Of a DNA stretch of 64,000 nt, positions 18,018 through 25,079 are shown one piece after another. Within the stretch, counting starts at the first letter, position 1; each line of letters opens with the position of its first letter. The position numbers were made by a program, and so were the translations under genes. Under the pieces are notes generated by a model. The model saw nothing but the letters and a program-made list of their open reading frames with translations, searched no databases and was not told where the DNA came from. The stretch is from an uncultured Clostridia bacterium (GTDB lineage: Bacteria; Bacillota; Clostridia; Christensenellales; Aristaeellaceae), in assembly GCA_944333055.1 (NCBI GenBank), contig CALVKT010000027.1:1-64000 (forward strand), given 5' to 3'.

Positions 18018-19119
18018 GGTTTGTCTCCTCCTCTGTGGGCAGCGTGAAGCACACGCGCGCGCCGCCCTGTATCCTGTTTTCTGCGTACATCTCCCCGCCG
18101 TGCGCCTTGACGATGCTCATGCAGGCGGAAAGCCCGATGCCCATGCTGCGCCGCCCGTCGCCGTTGCCCTCCTGCGCGTGCGGAAAGAGCTCTTCAAAGA
18201 GCTTGGGCAGGATGGCCTCGTCGATGCCCGCGCCGTCGTCCTCCACGCAAAAGCGCACGCGGTCGCGCGCCTCGTGCGAGATGCTCAGGCTGATCTCTGT
18301 CGCGCCCCGGGCGTGGATGACCACGTTCTCCATCAGGTTGACGAGCACCTGCTCGATGAGCGTGGCGTCCATGGGCACCATGAGCAATTCGTCCGGCACG
18401 CTCACGCGCACGGGCATCCTGCGGTTCTTTTTAAACTTGTCGACCGCTTCGGCCACGATCTCCTCGACCGCCTCGGGCGATTTTTTGAGCGTCACCGCGT
18501 TGTCCTTGATGCGCGTGATGGACAGAATGTTCTCCACCATGCGCACCAGCCACTGCGCGTCGTCGCGCACATGCCCGATGAGTTCCTTCTTTTCCTCGTC
18601 GCTGAGCACGTCGTAATGCTCAAGCACCACGGTCGATGAACCGATGATCGACGTGAGCGGCGTGCGCAGGTCGTGCGAGACGCTGCGCAGCAGGTTCGCC
18701 TTCATCTTCTCGCGCTCGGCCTCCGCCTTGAGGTTGCTCTGGCGCTTGACCTGCTCGGTGAGCATGCCCACCACCAGCGAGACGACGAACATCGTCAGAA
18801 ACGTGAGGGGATAGCCCGTGATGGTGAAATTGAACGCGAAATACGGGTAGGTGAACGCGTAATTGACGCCGAACACCGACACGATCGTCGCGAACAGGCC
18901 GTAAAAATATCCCTCTGTGAAGCGGGCCGTGAGCACCACCGCCAGCACGAACACCAGCGGCACCGCGCTGTCGCTGCTGCCCTGCGCGTTGAGCACAGCG
19001 CAAACAAGCGCCGCCGCCGCCAGAAGGGCCAACGTGACGCTCATGTCCCGGAAGAACTCCCGTCTGCTCTGCTTGTATGGAATCAGCGCATCCCGCAAAC
19101 CATAGAGTAATCTTCTCAT
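18007..19119 (-). CDS. KdpD-like sensor histidine kinase without the KdpD/Usp domains
   Basis: 370 residues. A four-helix DUF4118 membrane domain (about residues 20-120) is followed by the phospho-acceptor His in RSVSHDLRTPLTSIIGSS and the ATP-binding motifs NLMENVVIHA, DDGAGI and GIGLSACMSIVKAHGG. Full-length KdpD carries an extra roughly 370-residue cytoplasmic sensor and universal-stress domain at the N-terminus, which is absent. The ATG at 19119 follows GGGAGGA by 11 nt. It forms a two-gene operon with the KdpE-like regulator. Confidence 0.87.
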   Translation of the reverse strand: MRRLLYGLRDALIPYKQSRREFFRDMSVTLALLAAAALVCAVLNAQGSSDSAVPLVFVLAVVLTARFTEGYFYGLFATIVSVFGVNYAFTYPYFAFNFTITGYPLTFLTMFVVSLVVGMLTEQVKRQSNLKAEAEREKMKANLLRSVSHDLRTPLTSIIGSSTVVLEHYDVLSDEEKKELIGHVRDDAQWLVRMVENILSITRIKDNAVTLKKSPEAVEEIVAEAVDKFKKNRRMPVRVSVPDELLMVPMDATLIEQVLVNLMENVVIHARGATEISLSISHEARDRVRFCVEDDGAGIDEAILPKLFEELFPHAQEGNGDGRRSMGIGLSACMSIVKAHGGEMYAENRIQGGARVCFTLPTEEETNHGG

Positions 19120-19233
19120 CAACCGGCTATTCCTCCCGATTCTTTCCAATAGTATACCATACCCGCATATTAAAATCGCGTTAAAGTTGCGCGCCCTACC
19201 AGGCCCGCGAAGGCACCCGCGCCGCACGGTCAT

Positions 19234-19262
19234 TTGCATTTTGGCGCGCGGCGTGCTATAAT
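19234..19262 (+). promoter_or_regulatory. Promoter for the small membrane protein gene
   Basis: TTGCAT (19234-19239), 17-nt spacer and perfect TATAAT (19257-19262). The roughly 80-nt leader includes a small palindrome, TGAGAGATTCTCTCA, before the Shine-Dalgarno. Confidence 0.65.
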
Positions 19263-19351
19263 CGCTTCCTGCGCAGGGCGAAGCGCCGTCCCGCGCGACA
19301 GAATTTGAGAGATTCTCTCAGAAAATCCAGGAAAAAGGAGTTGCAGGAACC

Positions 19352-19516
19352 GTGCCGTTGCTGATCTATATCGCGTGCGTCATCGCCGCGCTGCTCTTTG
19401 AAGTGGCCTGGCATTTTGCGGGCGTCTCGGCCAGAGAACGGGAATTGCAGCGCTATGAGCGCGTGGAGCATCCGCGCCGCGCCGGGAGCGACCACTACAT
19501 CGACACGCTTTGCTGA
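19352..19516 (+). CDS. Small single-pass membrane protein, 54 residues
   Basis: Starts with GTG and reads PLLIYIACVIAALLFEVAWH, one hydrophobic helix, then a charged tail (ARERELQRYERVEHPRR) ending HYIDTLC. GGAG lies 11 nt and AGGA 3 nt upstream of the GTG. A promoter 90 nt upstream and a coherent helix-plus-basic-tail layout support a real gene. The function is unknown. It stands alone between the KdpD-like gene (divergent) and smpB. Confidence 0.55.
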   Translation: MPLLIYIACVIAALLFEVAWHFAGVSARERELQRYERVEHPRRAGSDHYIDTLC

Positions 19517-19603
19517 GTATAGTATACACGGTTTGTCTGCGTTTGGGTATGGGTTTGCCGAAAAATGCAGATCTTTCCAACGCAGGTCTTTGCAGCGCGG
19601 CCC

Positions 19604-19655
19604 CGCCGGGAGGCAGGCATGCCCCGCCGGGAGGGCCCCGCCGGGAGGCAGGCAA
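19604..19655. repeat. Short GC-rich tandem repeats
   Basis: The words CCCCGCCGGGAGG and GGCAGGCA recur two or three times in a row just upstream of the smpB promoter. It looks like a slippage-type repeat; no coding potential is seen. Confidence 0.5.
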
Positions 19656-19658
19656 ACC

Positions 19659-19688
19659 TTGCAAACGGCGGCGGATCTGTGCTATACT
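19659..19688 (+). promoter_or_regulatory. smpB promoter
   Basis: TTGCAA (19659-19664), 18-nt spacer and TATACT (19683-19688), 37 nt before the smpB start. Confidence 0.6.
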
Positions 19689-19725
19689 AAGAAGCAGAGT
19701 GTCGGTCTGACGGGGAGGGAGTCGC

Positions 19726-20199
19726 ATGGCGCGCGCAAAGGGCATCAAGCCCATGGCACAGAACAAAAAGGCGTTCCACGACTACTTCGTCGAGGAGCGC
19801 ATCGAGTGCGGCATGGCGCTCAAGGGCACCGAGGTCAAGAGCATGCGCCAGGGCCGCATGAACCTCAAGGAGAGCTTTGCCGTGGTCAAGGATGGGGAAG
19901 TGCTGGTGTGCGGCATGCACATCAGCCCCTACGAGCAGGGCAACGTGTTCAACACCGACCCGCTGCGTCAGAAGAAGCTGCTGCTGCATAAGAGCCAGAT
20001 TCGCCATCTGGCGCAGGAGGCCGGCAAGCTGGGCTATTCGCTCATCCCTTTGCAGGTCTATCTCAAGGACGGGCGGTTTAAAATGGAGCTGGGGCTGTGC
20101 AAGGGCAAGAAGCTCCACGACAAGCGCGAGAGCATGGCCGAGCGCGACACGAAGCGCGAGATCCAGCGCGCGCTGCGCAACAACAACCGCGGCGAATGA
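19726..20199 (+). CDS. smpB: SsrA-binding protein SmpB
   Basis: 157 residues, the protein partner of tmRNA in trans-translation rescue of stalled ribosomes. [27 protein letters not shown] and the central HISPYEQGN are family signatures. The basic C-terminal tail ([20 protein letters not shown]) enters the ribosomal mRNA channel. The gene lies 10 nt upstream of ssrA, the classic arrangement. A GGGAGGGAG ribosome site precedes the ATG. Confidence 0.97.
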   Translation: MARAKGIKPMAQNKKAFHDYFVEERIECGMALKGTEVKSMRQGRMNLKESFAVVKDGEVLVCGMHISPYEQGNVFNTDPLRQKKLLLHKSQIRHLAQEAGKLGYSLIPLQVYLKDGRFKMELGLCKGKKLHDKRESMAERDTKREIQRALRNNNRGE

Positions 20200-20209
20200 T
20201 TGTTTTCAT

Positions 20210-20558
20210 GGGGGTGTACTGGTTTCGACGGGATCGTGGGCGGTCAGGTAAGCGAGCCGTTGCCCCGGGCAACGCTAAAACCGGGAATTTAAAAATGAAC
20301 TGACAATAACGATTATTGCCTCGCGGCCTGATTAGGCTGCGCGTCGGCCCGGAGCCCCCGCCGCTCCGGTTCCCGGCGTCAATTTGGCGGGCCATGACCA
20401 TGCCTAAGCTTTGCCGCATGGCCACATCATGAAGCTACTGAACCCTTGAGCCCGTCTGTGGGCGCCTGGGCGAGGGAATGTGAAAACGCAGACTGCGCTC
20501 GGAGAAAGCTTGACAGTCGCTTTTTCGGACAGGGGTTCGATTCCCCTCACCTCCACCA
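20210..20558 (+). ncRNA. ssrA: Transfer-messenger RNA (tmRNA)
   Basis: 349 nt. The 5' end GGGGGTG pairs with CACCTCC before the 3' ACCA. GGTTCGATTCCCC forms the T arm. The tag frame at 20302-20328 reads DNNDYCLAA followed by TGA, assuming GAC is the resume codon. The last residues LAA are the usual protease signal; Cys in place of Ala before Leu is less usual. ssrA follows smpB directly. Its 3' end is a common integration site and here borders a lower-G+C segment. Confidence 0.96.
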
Positions 20559-20620
20559 TACGGTGCAAATCCGAACCACTTCTTCTTTGTGAAGAACGTC
20601 TTCGGGTTTGTGAAAGAAAT

Positions 20621-20652
20621 AGAGGTCACGGCATGAGCCGCGACCTCTTTCT
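20621..20652 (+). terminator. ssrA terminator
   Basis: A 12-bp stem with one mismatch (20621-20632 with 20637-20648, AGAGGTC...GACCTCT) followed by TTTCTT, about 60 nt after the tmRNA 3' end. Confidence 0.75.
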
Positions 20653-20654
20653 TG

Positions 20655-20778
20655 TTATTCGGGGATTTTCAGGACTTCGCCCGTATGAATGATCGTGTTC
20701 TCGATCTCATTCAGAGCGGCGATTTCCGTCCACCGCTTGCCATCACCGGGCAGGTTCTTGGCAATCTTCCACAGGCTA
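20655..20778 (-). pseudogene. LysM domain remnant
   Basis: On the minus strand the frame ending in TAA at 20655-20657 reads LWKIAKNLPGDGKRWTEIA, then ALNEIENTIIHTGEVLKIPE, a clear C-terminal half of a LysM peptidoglycan-binding domain. Upstream the frame loses similarity and hits a stop near 20836. No start or ribosome site is seen, so this is a leftover 3' end, probably brought with the island next to ssrA. Confidence 0.7.
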
Positions 20779-20817
20779 GTCCTACAACAATTACCGCTGT
20801 GATTCTGCGTTTCTATA

Positions 20818-20846
20818 TTGACATTTTTACATCATGCTGATACAAT
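20818..20846 (+). promoter_or_regulatory. Consensus promoter of the CNNM leader
   Basis: Perfect TTGACA (20818-20823), 17-nt spacer and TACAAT (20841-20846). Transcription would start near 20853, giving a leader of about 200 nt before the CNNM start codon. Confidence 0.75.
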
Positions 20847-20885
20847 AATTGCCATCATATACGTCAAGGGAGGATCATTTACACG

Positions 20886-20954
20886 ATGGATGCTGGAGAC
20901 AGTACCCCTGACCCTGAACGGAACAATGTGAATATCTTTTATTATTTGGAATAG
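20886..20954 (+). CDS. Putative 22-residue leader peptide upstream of the CNNM gene
   Basis: The ORF begins MDAGDSTPDPERNN and ends FYYLE, with stop TAG at 20952-20954. AAGGGAGG (20866-20873) is 12 nt upstream, a rather long spacing. The early Asp/Pro-rich stretch (DSTPDPE) resembles the EPDPTP start of the MgtL leader of E. coli, which destabilises ribosomes at low magnesium. The stop codon overlaps the 5' arm of a terminator-like hairpin. Translation of so short an ORF is inferred, not shown. Confidence 0.5.
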   Translation: MDAGDSTPDPERNNVNIFYYLE

Positions 20955-21009
20955 AACATGACCTGTGCATCGGTTCGAGATGTATGGGCCATGTTCTGTT
21001 GCTTTTTTT
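20953..21009 (+). promoter_or_regulatory. Terminator-like attenuator before the CNNM gene
   Basis: AGAACATG(A)CC at 20953-20963 pairs with GG(C)CATGTTCT at 20987-20997. An inner stem forms around a GGTTCG loop, and T7 follows at 21003-21009. The hairpin lies 43 nt before the CNNM ATG and after its promoter, so it must be bypassed for expression. Its 5' arm begins on the leader-peptide stop codon. Confidence 0.65.
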
Positions 21010-21051
21010 GAAGAATTTTCTATTGTTTTACAGAAAGAGGTTGTTTTGCTT

Positions 21052-22380
21052 ATGGATTCTACAGGGTTTTTATTATTGTTTCAGGTTGTTTTAATTGGTC
21101 TGAATGCGATTTTTGCCAGTGCGGAGATTGCCGTGCTGTCCATCAATGAAGCGAAGCTGGAGCGCATGGCGAATGAAGGCAATGCCAAGGCAAGGCGGCT
21201 TTTCAAGCTGACCCGTGAGCCTGCCAAGTTCCTTGCTACCATTCAGGTTGCCATCACCCTGTCCGGCTTCCTTGGCTCTGCATTTGCTGCGGATAACTTT
21301 TCCGACCCCCTGGTGGATTGGGTGCTGAGCCTGGGCGTGAGCCTGCCCGTTGCTACCTTGGATGCCATTGCTGTGGTGGTCATCACCCTGATCCTCAGCT
21401 ATTTCACGCTGATCTTCGGTGAACTGGTTCCCAAGCGGCTGGCTATGAAGAAGTCCGAGAGCATCGCTATGGGCATTTCCGGCATTGTGTCCGGCATTGC
21501 TGTGGTGTTCCGCCCCATTGTTTGGTTTCTGTCCGCTTCCACCAACCTGGTGCTGCGGTTTCTGGGTATTGATCCGAATGAAGCTGAAGACGAGGTGAGC
21601 GAGGAAGAGATCCGCATGATGGTGGACATGGGCAGTGAAAAAGGCACCATTGACACGCAGGAGAAGGAGTTTATCAAGAATGTCTTTGAGTTCAATGATA
21701 TTACTGCCGGGGGAATTGCTATCCACCGTACCGATGTGACAATGCTTTGGTTGGAGGATACAGTCGATACTTGGGAAACCACAATTTTTGAGCAGCGGCA
21801 TACCCTGTATCCTGTCTGCGACGGCTCTGCCGACAATGTCATCGGTGTTCTGAATGCCAAGGACTACTTCCCCTTAAAGGACAAGACAAAGGAAAACATT
21901 ATTGCAGCAGCCGTACATCCTGCTTTCTTTGTGCCGGAAACGATCAAGGCCGATGTGCTGTTTCGCAACATGAAGAAGTCTCGCAATTCTATGGCAGTGG
22001 TGCTGGACGAGTACAGCGGTATGGTTGGCATTGTGACGATGCAGGATCTGGTAGAGGAACTGGTCGGCGATTTGAATGATGACATTCCCAATCAGGACGA
22101 TCCCGAACCCTACATCGAACAGGTAGATGATAACAGCTGGAAAATCTACGGCAATGTGGATCTGGAGATTCTGGAGGAAGTCACCGGTCTGAAACTGGCT
22201 ACCGAAGATTACGATACATTCACCGGCATGGTGTTCGATGCCCTGGGTGCCGTTCCCGCAGACGGAGAACAGAAGATTTCTCTGGAGTTGGAGGATATTG
22301 TCATCCATATTCAGAAGATTGAAGCACATCAAATTGAAAAAGCGACCGTCACGGTGAAGTCAAAAGCAGGCGCCGAATAA
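21052..22380 (+). CDS. CNNM/CorC (HlyC/CorC) family membrane protein with CBS pair
   Basis: 442 residues. A DUF21/CNNM transmembrane domain (about residues 5-180) contains AEIAVLSINEAKLERM, a GFLGSAFAA segment and FGELVPKRLAM. A CBS pair follows (about 215-340), including VVLDEYSGMVGIVTMQDLVEELVG, then a CorC_HlyC domain (about 355-430, SWKIYGNVDLEILEEVTG). Relatives (MpfA, CorB/CorC, human CNNMs) handle magnesium, several as exporters. The ATG at 21052 follows AGAGG by 11 nt. G+C and codon choice are lower than in the neighbouring genes, suggesting transfer. Confidence 0.9.
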   Translation: MDSTGFLLLFQVVLIGLNAIFASAEIAVLSINEAKLERMANEGNAKARRLFKLTREPAKFLATIQVAITLSGFLGSAFAADNFSDPLVDWVLSLGVSLPVATLDAIAVVVITLILSYFTLIFGELVPKRLAMKKSESIAMGISGIVSGIAVVFRPIVWFLSASTNLVLRFLGIDPNEAEDEVSEEEIRMMVDMGSEKGTIDTQEKEFIKNVFEFNDITAGGIAIHRTDVTMLWLEDTVDTWETTIFEQRHTLYPVCDGSADNVIGVLNAKDYFPLKDKTKENIIAAAVHPAFFVPETIKADVLFRNMKKSRNSMAVVLDEYSGMVGIVTMQDLVEELVGDLNDDIPNQDDPEPYIEQVDDNSWKIYGNVDLEILEEVTGLKLATEDYDTFTGMVFDALGAVPADGEQKISLELEDIVIHIQKIEAHQIEKATVTVKSKAGAE

Positions 22381-23173
22381 CTACATGACAGAGCCTTTTC
22401 GACAAAGAAGGAGTTGCCTCTTGGCGCAGCCCTTTTTGACCGTCTGTCATGCTCCTTTGGGCGCAGGGTATCGCCGACGGCGGAGACGAGGCGTTCGCCC
22501 GTGAACTGGCCCGTCGGCCTTGCCCTGAAACATGGATTTGCGGAAAACTTCCGTGCCGTTACGGGCCGGGGCCTGTGTGACCCGGCAACACATATGGACG
22601 GCATCTGTGTATCTTGCGCTGGCGCGGCGCGCTATGCCGTGGTCCGTCGCGACGCGAGGCGGCCTGTGCATGCGTCCGTTTTGGGAGGATTCCATGGCGC
22701 TTCGCATGGAAGGGATTCATCCGCACGTTTGCTGTTTCGCGCCGGCGTGGCCTCGCTTCCTGCGCCGTGGCCCGGCTGTGCCCCTCCGCCGGGCTTGGCC
22801 GGAACGGCGTATCCGGCATGCTCTGTGAAGATTTTGAATGGCGGACCGGCATGAGGCCGCAGCTGCGCGCTCCCGGTGAGAGAAACGCCGCCGAACCCGT
22901 TCGTGCGCATGTGTACGGCGCATCCGCGGCGACGCTGAGCGCAGAGCCGTCGTCCGCGGGATGGCGCCGTCTGTTTGACGCGCAGGCGTTTCTTTGCTAT
23001 AATCGATGAACCGTCAGAAAGGGCGCTGCATACGGGAGTCCTTTGAGGCTGATGGGTTGCCGGCGATTTGCTGGGCGGAGCGGATTGAAGCGGGCGTAAT
23101 TCGACTTGCCGGAAAGGAGCGCAAGCACGTGGACGAGCGCAATACCTACCACATTACATGAGAGATTGATGAC
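22381..23173. other. 793-nt intergenic region without a convincing gene
   Basis: Frames open on both strands but show no family features or ribosome sites. The first 70 nt hold long-distance complementary words (CATGACAG at 22384-22391 and CTGTCATG at 22444-22451). A promoter for the ArsR-type gene lies at 22975-23003. The rest looks like decayed sequence within the ssrA to tRNA-Val segment. Confidence 0.55.
22975..23003 (+). promoter_or_regulatory. Promoter of the ArsR-type regulator gene
   Basis: TTGACG (22975-22980), 17-nt spacer and perfect TATAAT (22998-23003). The leader to the first possible start (GTG 23129) would be about 120 nt. Confidence 0.6.
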
Positions 23174-24085
23174 GTGGAAGCCATTGAGAAGATCACGTAT
23201 GCGCTTTCGTCCAGGACGCGGCTGAGCATTGTGAAGCTGCTGTGCGAGGAGACGATGGTCAACGTCACGGACATTGCCACCAGGTTGAATCTTCCGCTCT
23301 CCACCGTTTCCAACGCCATCAAGCATCTGCAGCAGGCGGGCATTGTCGGCGTGGAATTTCGAACGGGCATGAGGGGCATGACAAAGCTGTGCTGGATCAA
23401 GACGAGCCGGATTCATCTGTTTCTCAAAACGCCGTACCAGCTCAACAGAGACTACTTTACCTGCCGGATGCCCATCGGTGGATACAGCGAGGCAAAGGAC
23501 ATTCAACCCACCTGCGGCATGCTCGGCGAATCCGACGCAATCGGTGTGCGCGATAATCCGGCGGTCTTCTATTCGCCCGGACGATTTGATGCGCAGATGA
23601 TATGGTTCAAATCCGGCACGTTGGAATACCGCCTCGCTGAAACGTCGCTGCCCCTGTCCGAACTGAACTGGATCGAGATTTCATTTGAAGCGTGTTCGGA
23701 AGCGCCCATGCACAAATCGCCCTGGAAGAGCGACATCTGCGTTTGGGTCAACGACGTTTTGCTGGGAGTCTGGACAAGCCCGTGCGACTGCGGAGGACGT
23801 CACGGGGCGTATACGCCGATCTGGTGGAGCGATGTCGATACGCAGTTTGGCTACATGAAGGTCTGGCGGATTGACCATACGGGCAGTTATCTGGATCAGA
23901 CGCAGATCGGTCAGGCCACCATTGAGGACGTCGTGAAGAGAAATCGAGGCTTTCTCAGCGTTCGCATCGGTGTGCCGGCGGATGCCAAACATGTCGGCGG
24001 CATGAATCTTTTTGGCGAGCGGTTTGGAGATTACGCACAGGGGCTGATCATCCGGGCGGGGATCGGCGAGGTGACTTCGAAATAG
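23174..24085 (+). CDS. ArsR-type HTH regulator with C-terminal ligand-binding-like domain
   Basis: 303 residues from the GTG at 23174. The N-terminal winged helix (about 1-75) reads ITYALSSRTRLSIVKLLCEE and DIATRLNLPLSTVSNAIKHL. The remaining roughly 220 residues are rich in Trp/Asp/Gly and look like a beta-rich sensor domain that I do not recognise. No metal-site cysteine motif of arsenic sensors is evident. The GTG has only a weak ribosome site. A better one (AAAGGAG, 9 nt before GTG 23129) is in the same frame, but a TGA at 23159 separates the two, so the gene may be disrupted or have a short upstream ORF. Confidence 0.75.
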   Translation: MEAIEKITYALSSRTRLSIVKLLCEETMVNVTDIATRLNLPLSTVSNAIKHLQQAGIVGVEFRTGMRGMTKLCWIKTSRIHLFLKTPYQLNRDYFTCRMPIGGYSEAKDIQPTCGMLGESDAIGVRDNPAVFYSPGRFDAQMIWFKSGTLEYRLAETSLPLSELNWIEISFEACSEAPMHKSPWKSDICVWVNDVLLGVWTSPCDCGGRHGAYTPIWWSDVDTQFGYMKVWRIDHTGSYLDQTQIGQATIEDVVKRNRGFLSVRIGVPADAKHVGGMNLFGERFGDYAQGLIIRAGIGEVTSK

Positions 24086-24177
24086 GTTCCGGATTTTGGA
24101 ACCAAAAAAACGAATTGGTTCATAATCATTCGGGTTGCCTGAAAAGCATTGACAACGGGGTAAAAAATCCATATCTT

Positions 24178-24215
24178 AAACGCAGAAGCCGTCTTCTATC
24201 GGCCTCTGCGTTTTT
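24178..24215 (+). terminator. Terminator after the ArsR-type gene
   Basis: AAACGCAGA (24178-24186) pairs with TCTGCGTTT (24205-24213), extended by GCCG/CGGC across one mismatch, followed by T5. Confidence 0.75.
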
Positions 24216-24262
24216 GATTGATTTGCCGGACTGAGCCGGTTTCAATGCGCGTCCGGATAGAA

Positions 24263-24518
24263 TGGCGGATATTCTATTGCTGCAAAGATCAGCAAAGAAG
24301 CGCTGAAAAACCTTCAGGTCGTGGGATTCACGGATTACGACTTTCGCACGACATTTGGCACGCAACTTAAGGAAAGCGGAAAGACCTCCGCGCAGGTTGC
24401 GGATCTTCTGGGCCATGCGGATACGCGCATGGTGGAAAGGATTTATGCGCGAACCCGGCACGAAGGCGTGATGAAACATCTGAAAGCGGTCGAAGAACTG
24501 GGGCAGATCATTTCATAA
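24263..24518 (+). pseudogene. Tyrosine recombinase (integrase) C-terminal remnant
   Basis: The frame ending at 24518 reads KISKEALKNLQVVGFTDYDFRTTFGT, then SGKTSAQVADLLGHADTRMV and ERIYARTRHEGV. These match the last third of a phage-type integrase: (H)xxR as YDFRTTFGT, LLGHAD, and the nucleophile Tyr in IYARTR. Upstream there is an in-frame stop and no N-terminal or core domain. It lies about 300 nt from tRNA-Val(GAC), a likely former attachment site. Confidence 0.8.
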
Positions 24519-24811
24519 CGCCTGTTTGCGGCCTGATTTGTGGTCGATTGAAAGTGCGAAAAAACCTATATGCCATCAGGGTTTTGGGGGCCTTCTTTGA
24601 AGCGATTTGTGGCAAGATTTGTGGTAAAATCCCCGATTTTGTGGGTTGACTGCCATTTTGAGGCGAAAAAAACATGATGAATACAGAACAAAAACGCCCC
24701 TTCCGGCACGCTGGAAAACGGCCGGGCAGGACGCAAAAAATCAAGGAATAAAAAGAAAAACCGCCATCGACGATGGCGGCATCCAACCGGGCGACGAACT
24801 CCGGTTTAGCT

Positions 24812-24888
24812 TGGTGGGGTCTATAGGGCTCGAACCTACGACCTCCACGATGTCAACGTGGCGCTCTGACCAGCTGAGCTAAGACCCC
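24812..24888 (-). tRNA. tRNA-Val (anticodon GAC)
   Basis: 77-nt minus-strand cloverleaf. The acceptor pairs GGGGTCT with AGACCCC. The D arm is GCTC...GAGC, the anticodon stem is CCACG/CGTGG with loop TTGACAT (anticodon GAC), the T arm is GTAGG-TTCGAGC-CCTAT, and the discriminator is A followed by an encoded CCA. Transcribed from its own consensus promoter. Confidence 0.95.
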
Positions 24889-24901
24889 AAGCACGAAGTT
24901 T

Positions 24902-24930
24902 ATTATACTGCCTCATGCGGAAAAAGTCAA
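24902..24930 (-). promoter_or_regulatory. tRNA-Val(GAC) promoter
   Basis: Minus strand TTGACT (24925-24930), 17-nt spacer and TATAAT (24902-24907), 14 nt before the mature tRNA 5' end. Confidence 0.75.
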
Positions 24931-24998
24931 CCCTTTTCCTGAACTTTAAAAAAAATCTGCCAAGATGCGCGCGGCGGGCGCATTGCGCGCGGCGGCGC

Positions 24999-25027
24999 TT
25001 GCAATCATCAGGCGTTTCGGGTATAAT
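24999..25027 (+). promoter_or_regulatory. Promoter of the HPr-like/DUF4364 operon
   Basis: TTGCAA (24999-25004), 17-nt spacer and TATAAT (25022-25027), about 50 nt before the first start codon. Confidence 0.7.
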
Positions 25028-25079
25028 ATCCATAGCCATAACCAGCATGGAATGTGTGTAAAAGGAAGGGATCATCCGC

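Larger units (their letters stand above)
20559..21051 (+). other. Region between ssrA and the CNNM gene: terminator, gene remnant, promoter and attenuator
   Basis: 493 nt with no full-size gene. In order: the ssrA terminator, a minus-strand LysM fragment, a consensus promoter (20818-20846), a 22-codon leader ORF (20886-20954) and a terminator-like hairpin (20953-21009). Base composition drops visibly compared with the flanking housekeeping DNA. Confidence 0.7.

Noticed and set aside
19604-19655. Short CRISPR-like direct repeats before smpB
   Set aside because: The units are GC-only, contiguous and lack spacers; no cas gene is in the window. No CRISPR array was seen anywhere in the 64 kb.
20846-21051. 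M-box (magnesium) riboswitch before the CNNM gene
   Set aside because: The segment is short, contains an ORF, and I see none of the conserved M-box elements; a leader-peptide attenuator explains the layout better.
22414-22854. 146-codon plus-strand frame in the gap after the CNNM gene
   Set aside because: No ribosome site, odd composition, no recognisable domain, and an equally long open frame on the other strand.
23129-23176. Selenocysteine or reassigned TGA in the ArsR-type gene
   Set aside because: No selenocysteine-insertion hairpin is evident after the TGA, and all other genes end normally with TGA, so recoding of TGA is not supported.
24086-24120. GGTTCC/GGAACC hairpin as terminator of the ArsR-type gene
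   Set aside because: It is followed by A7, not T, on the plus strand, and the T run is on the wrong side for the minus strand. The hairpin at 24178-24215 is better.
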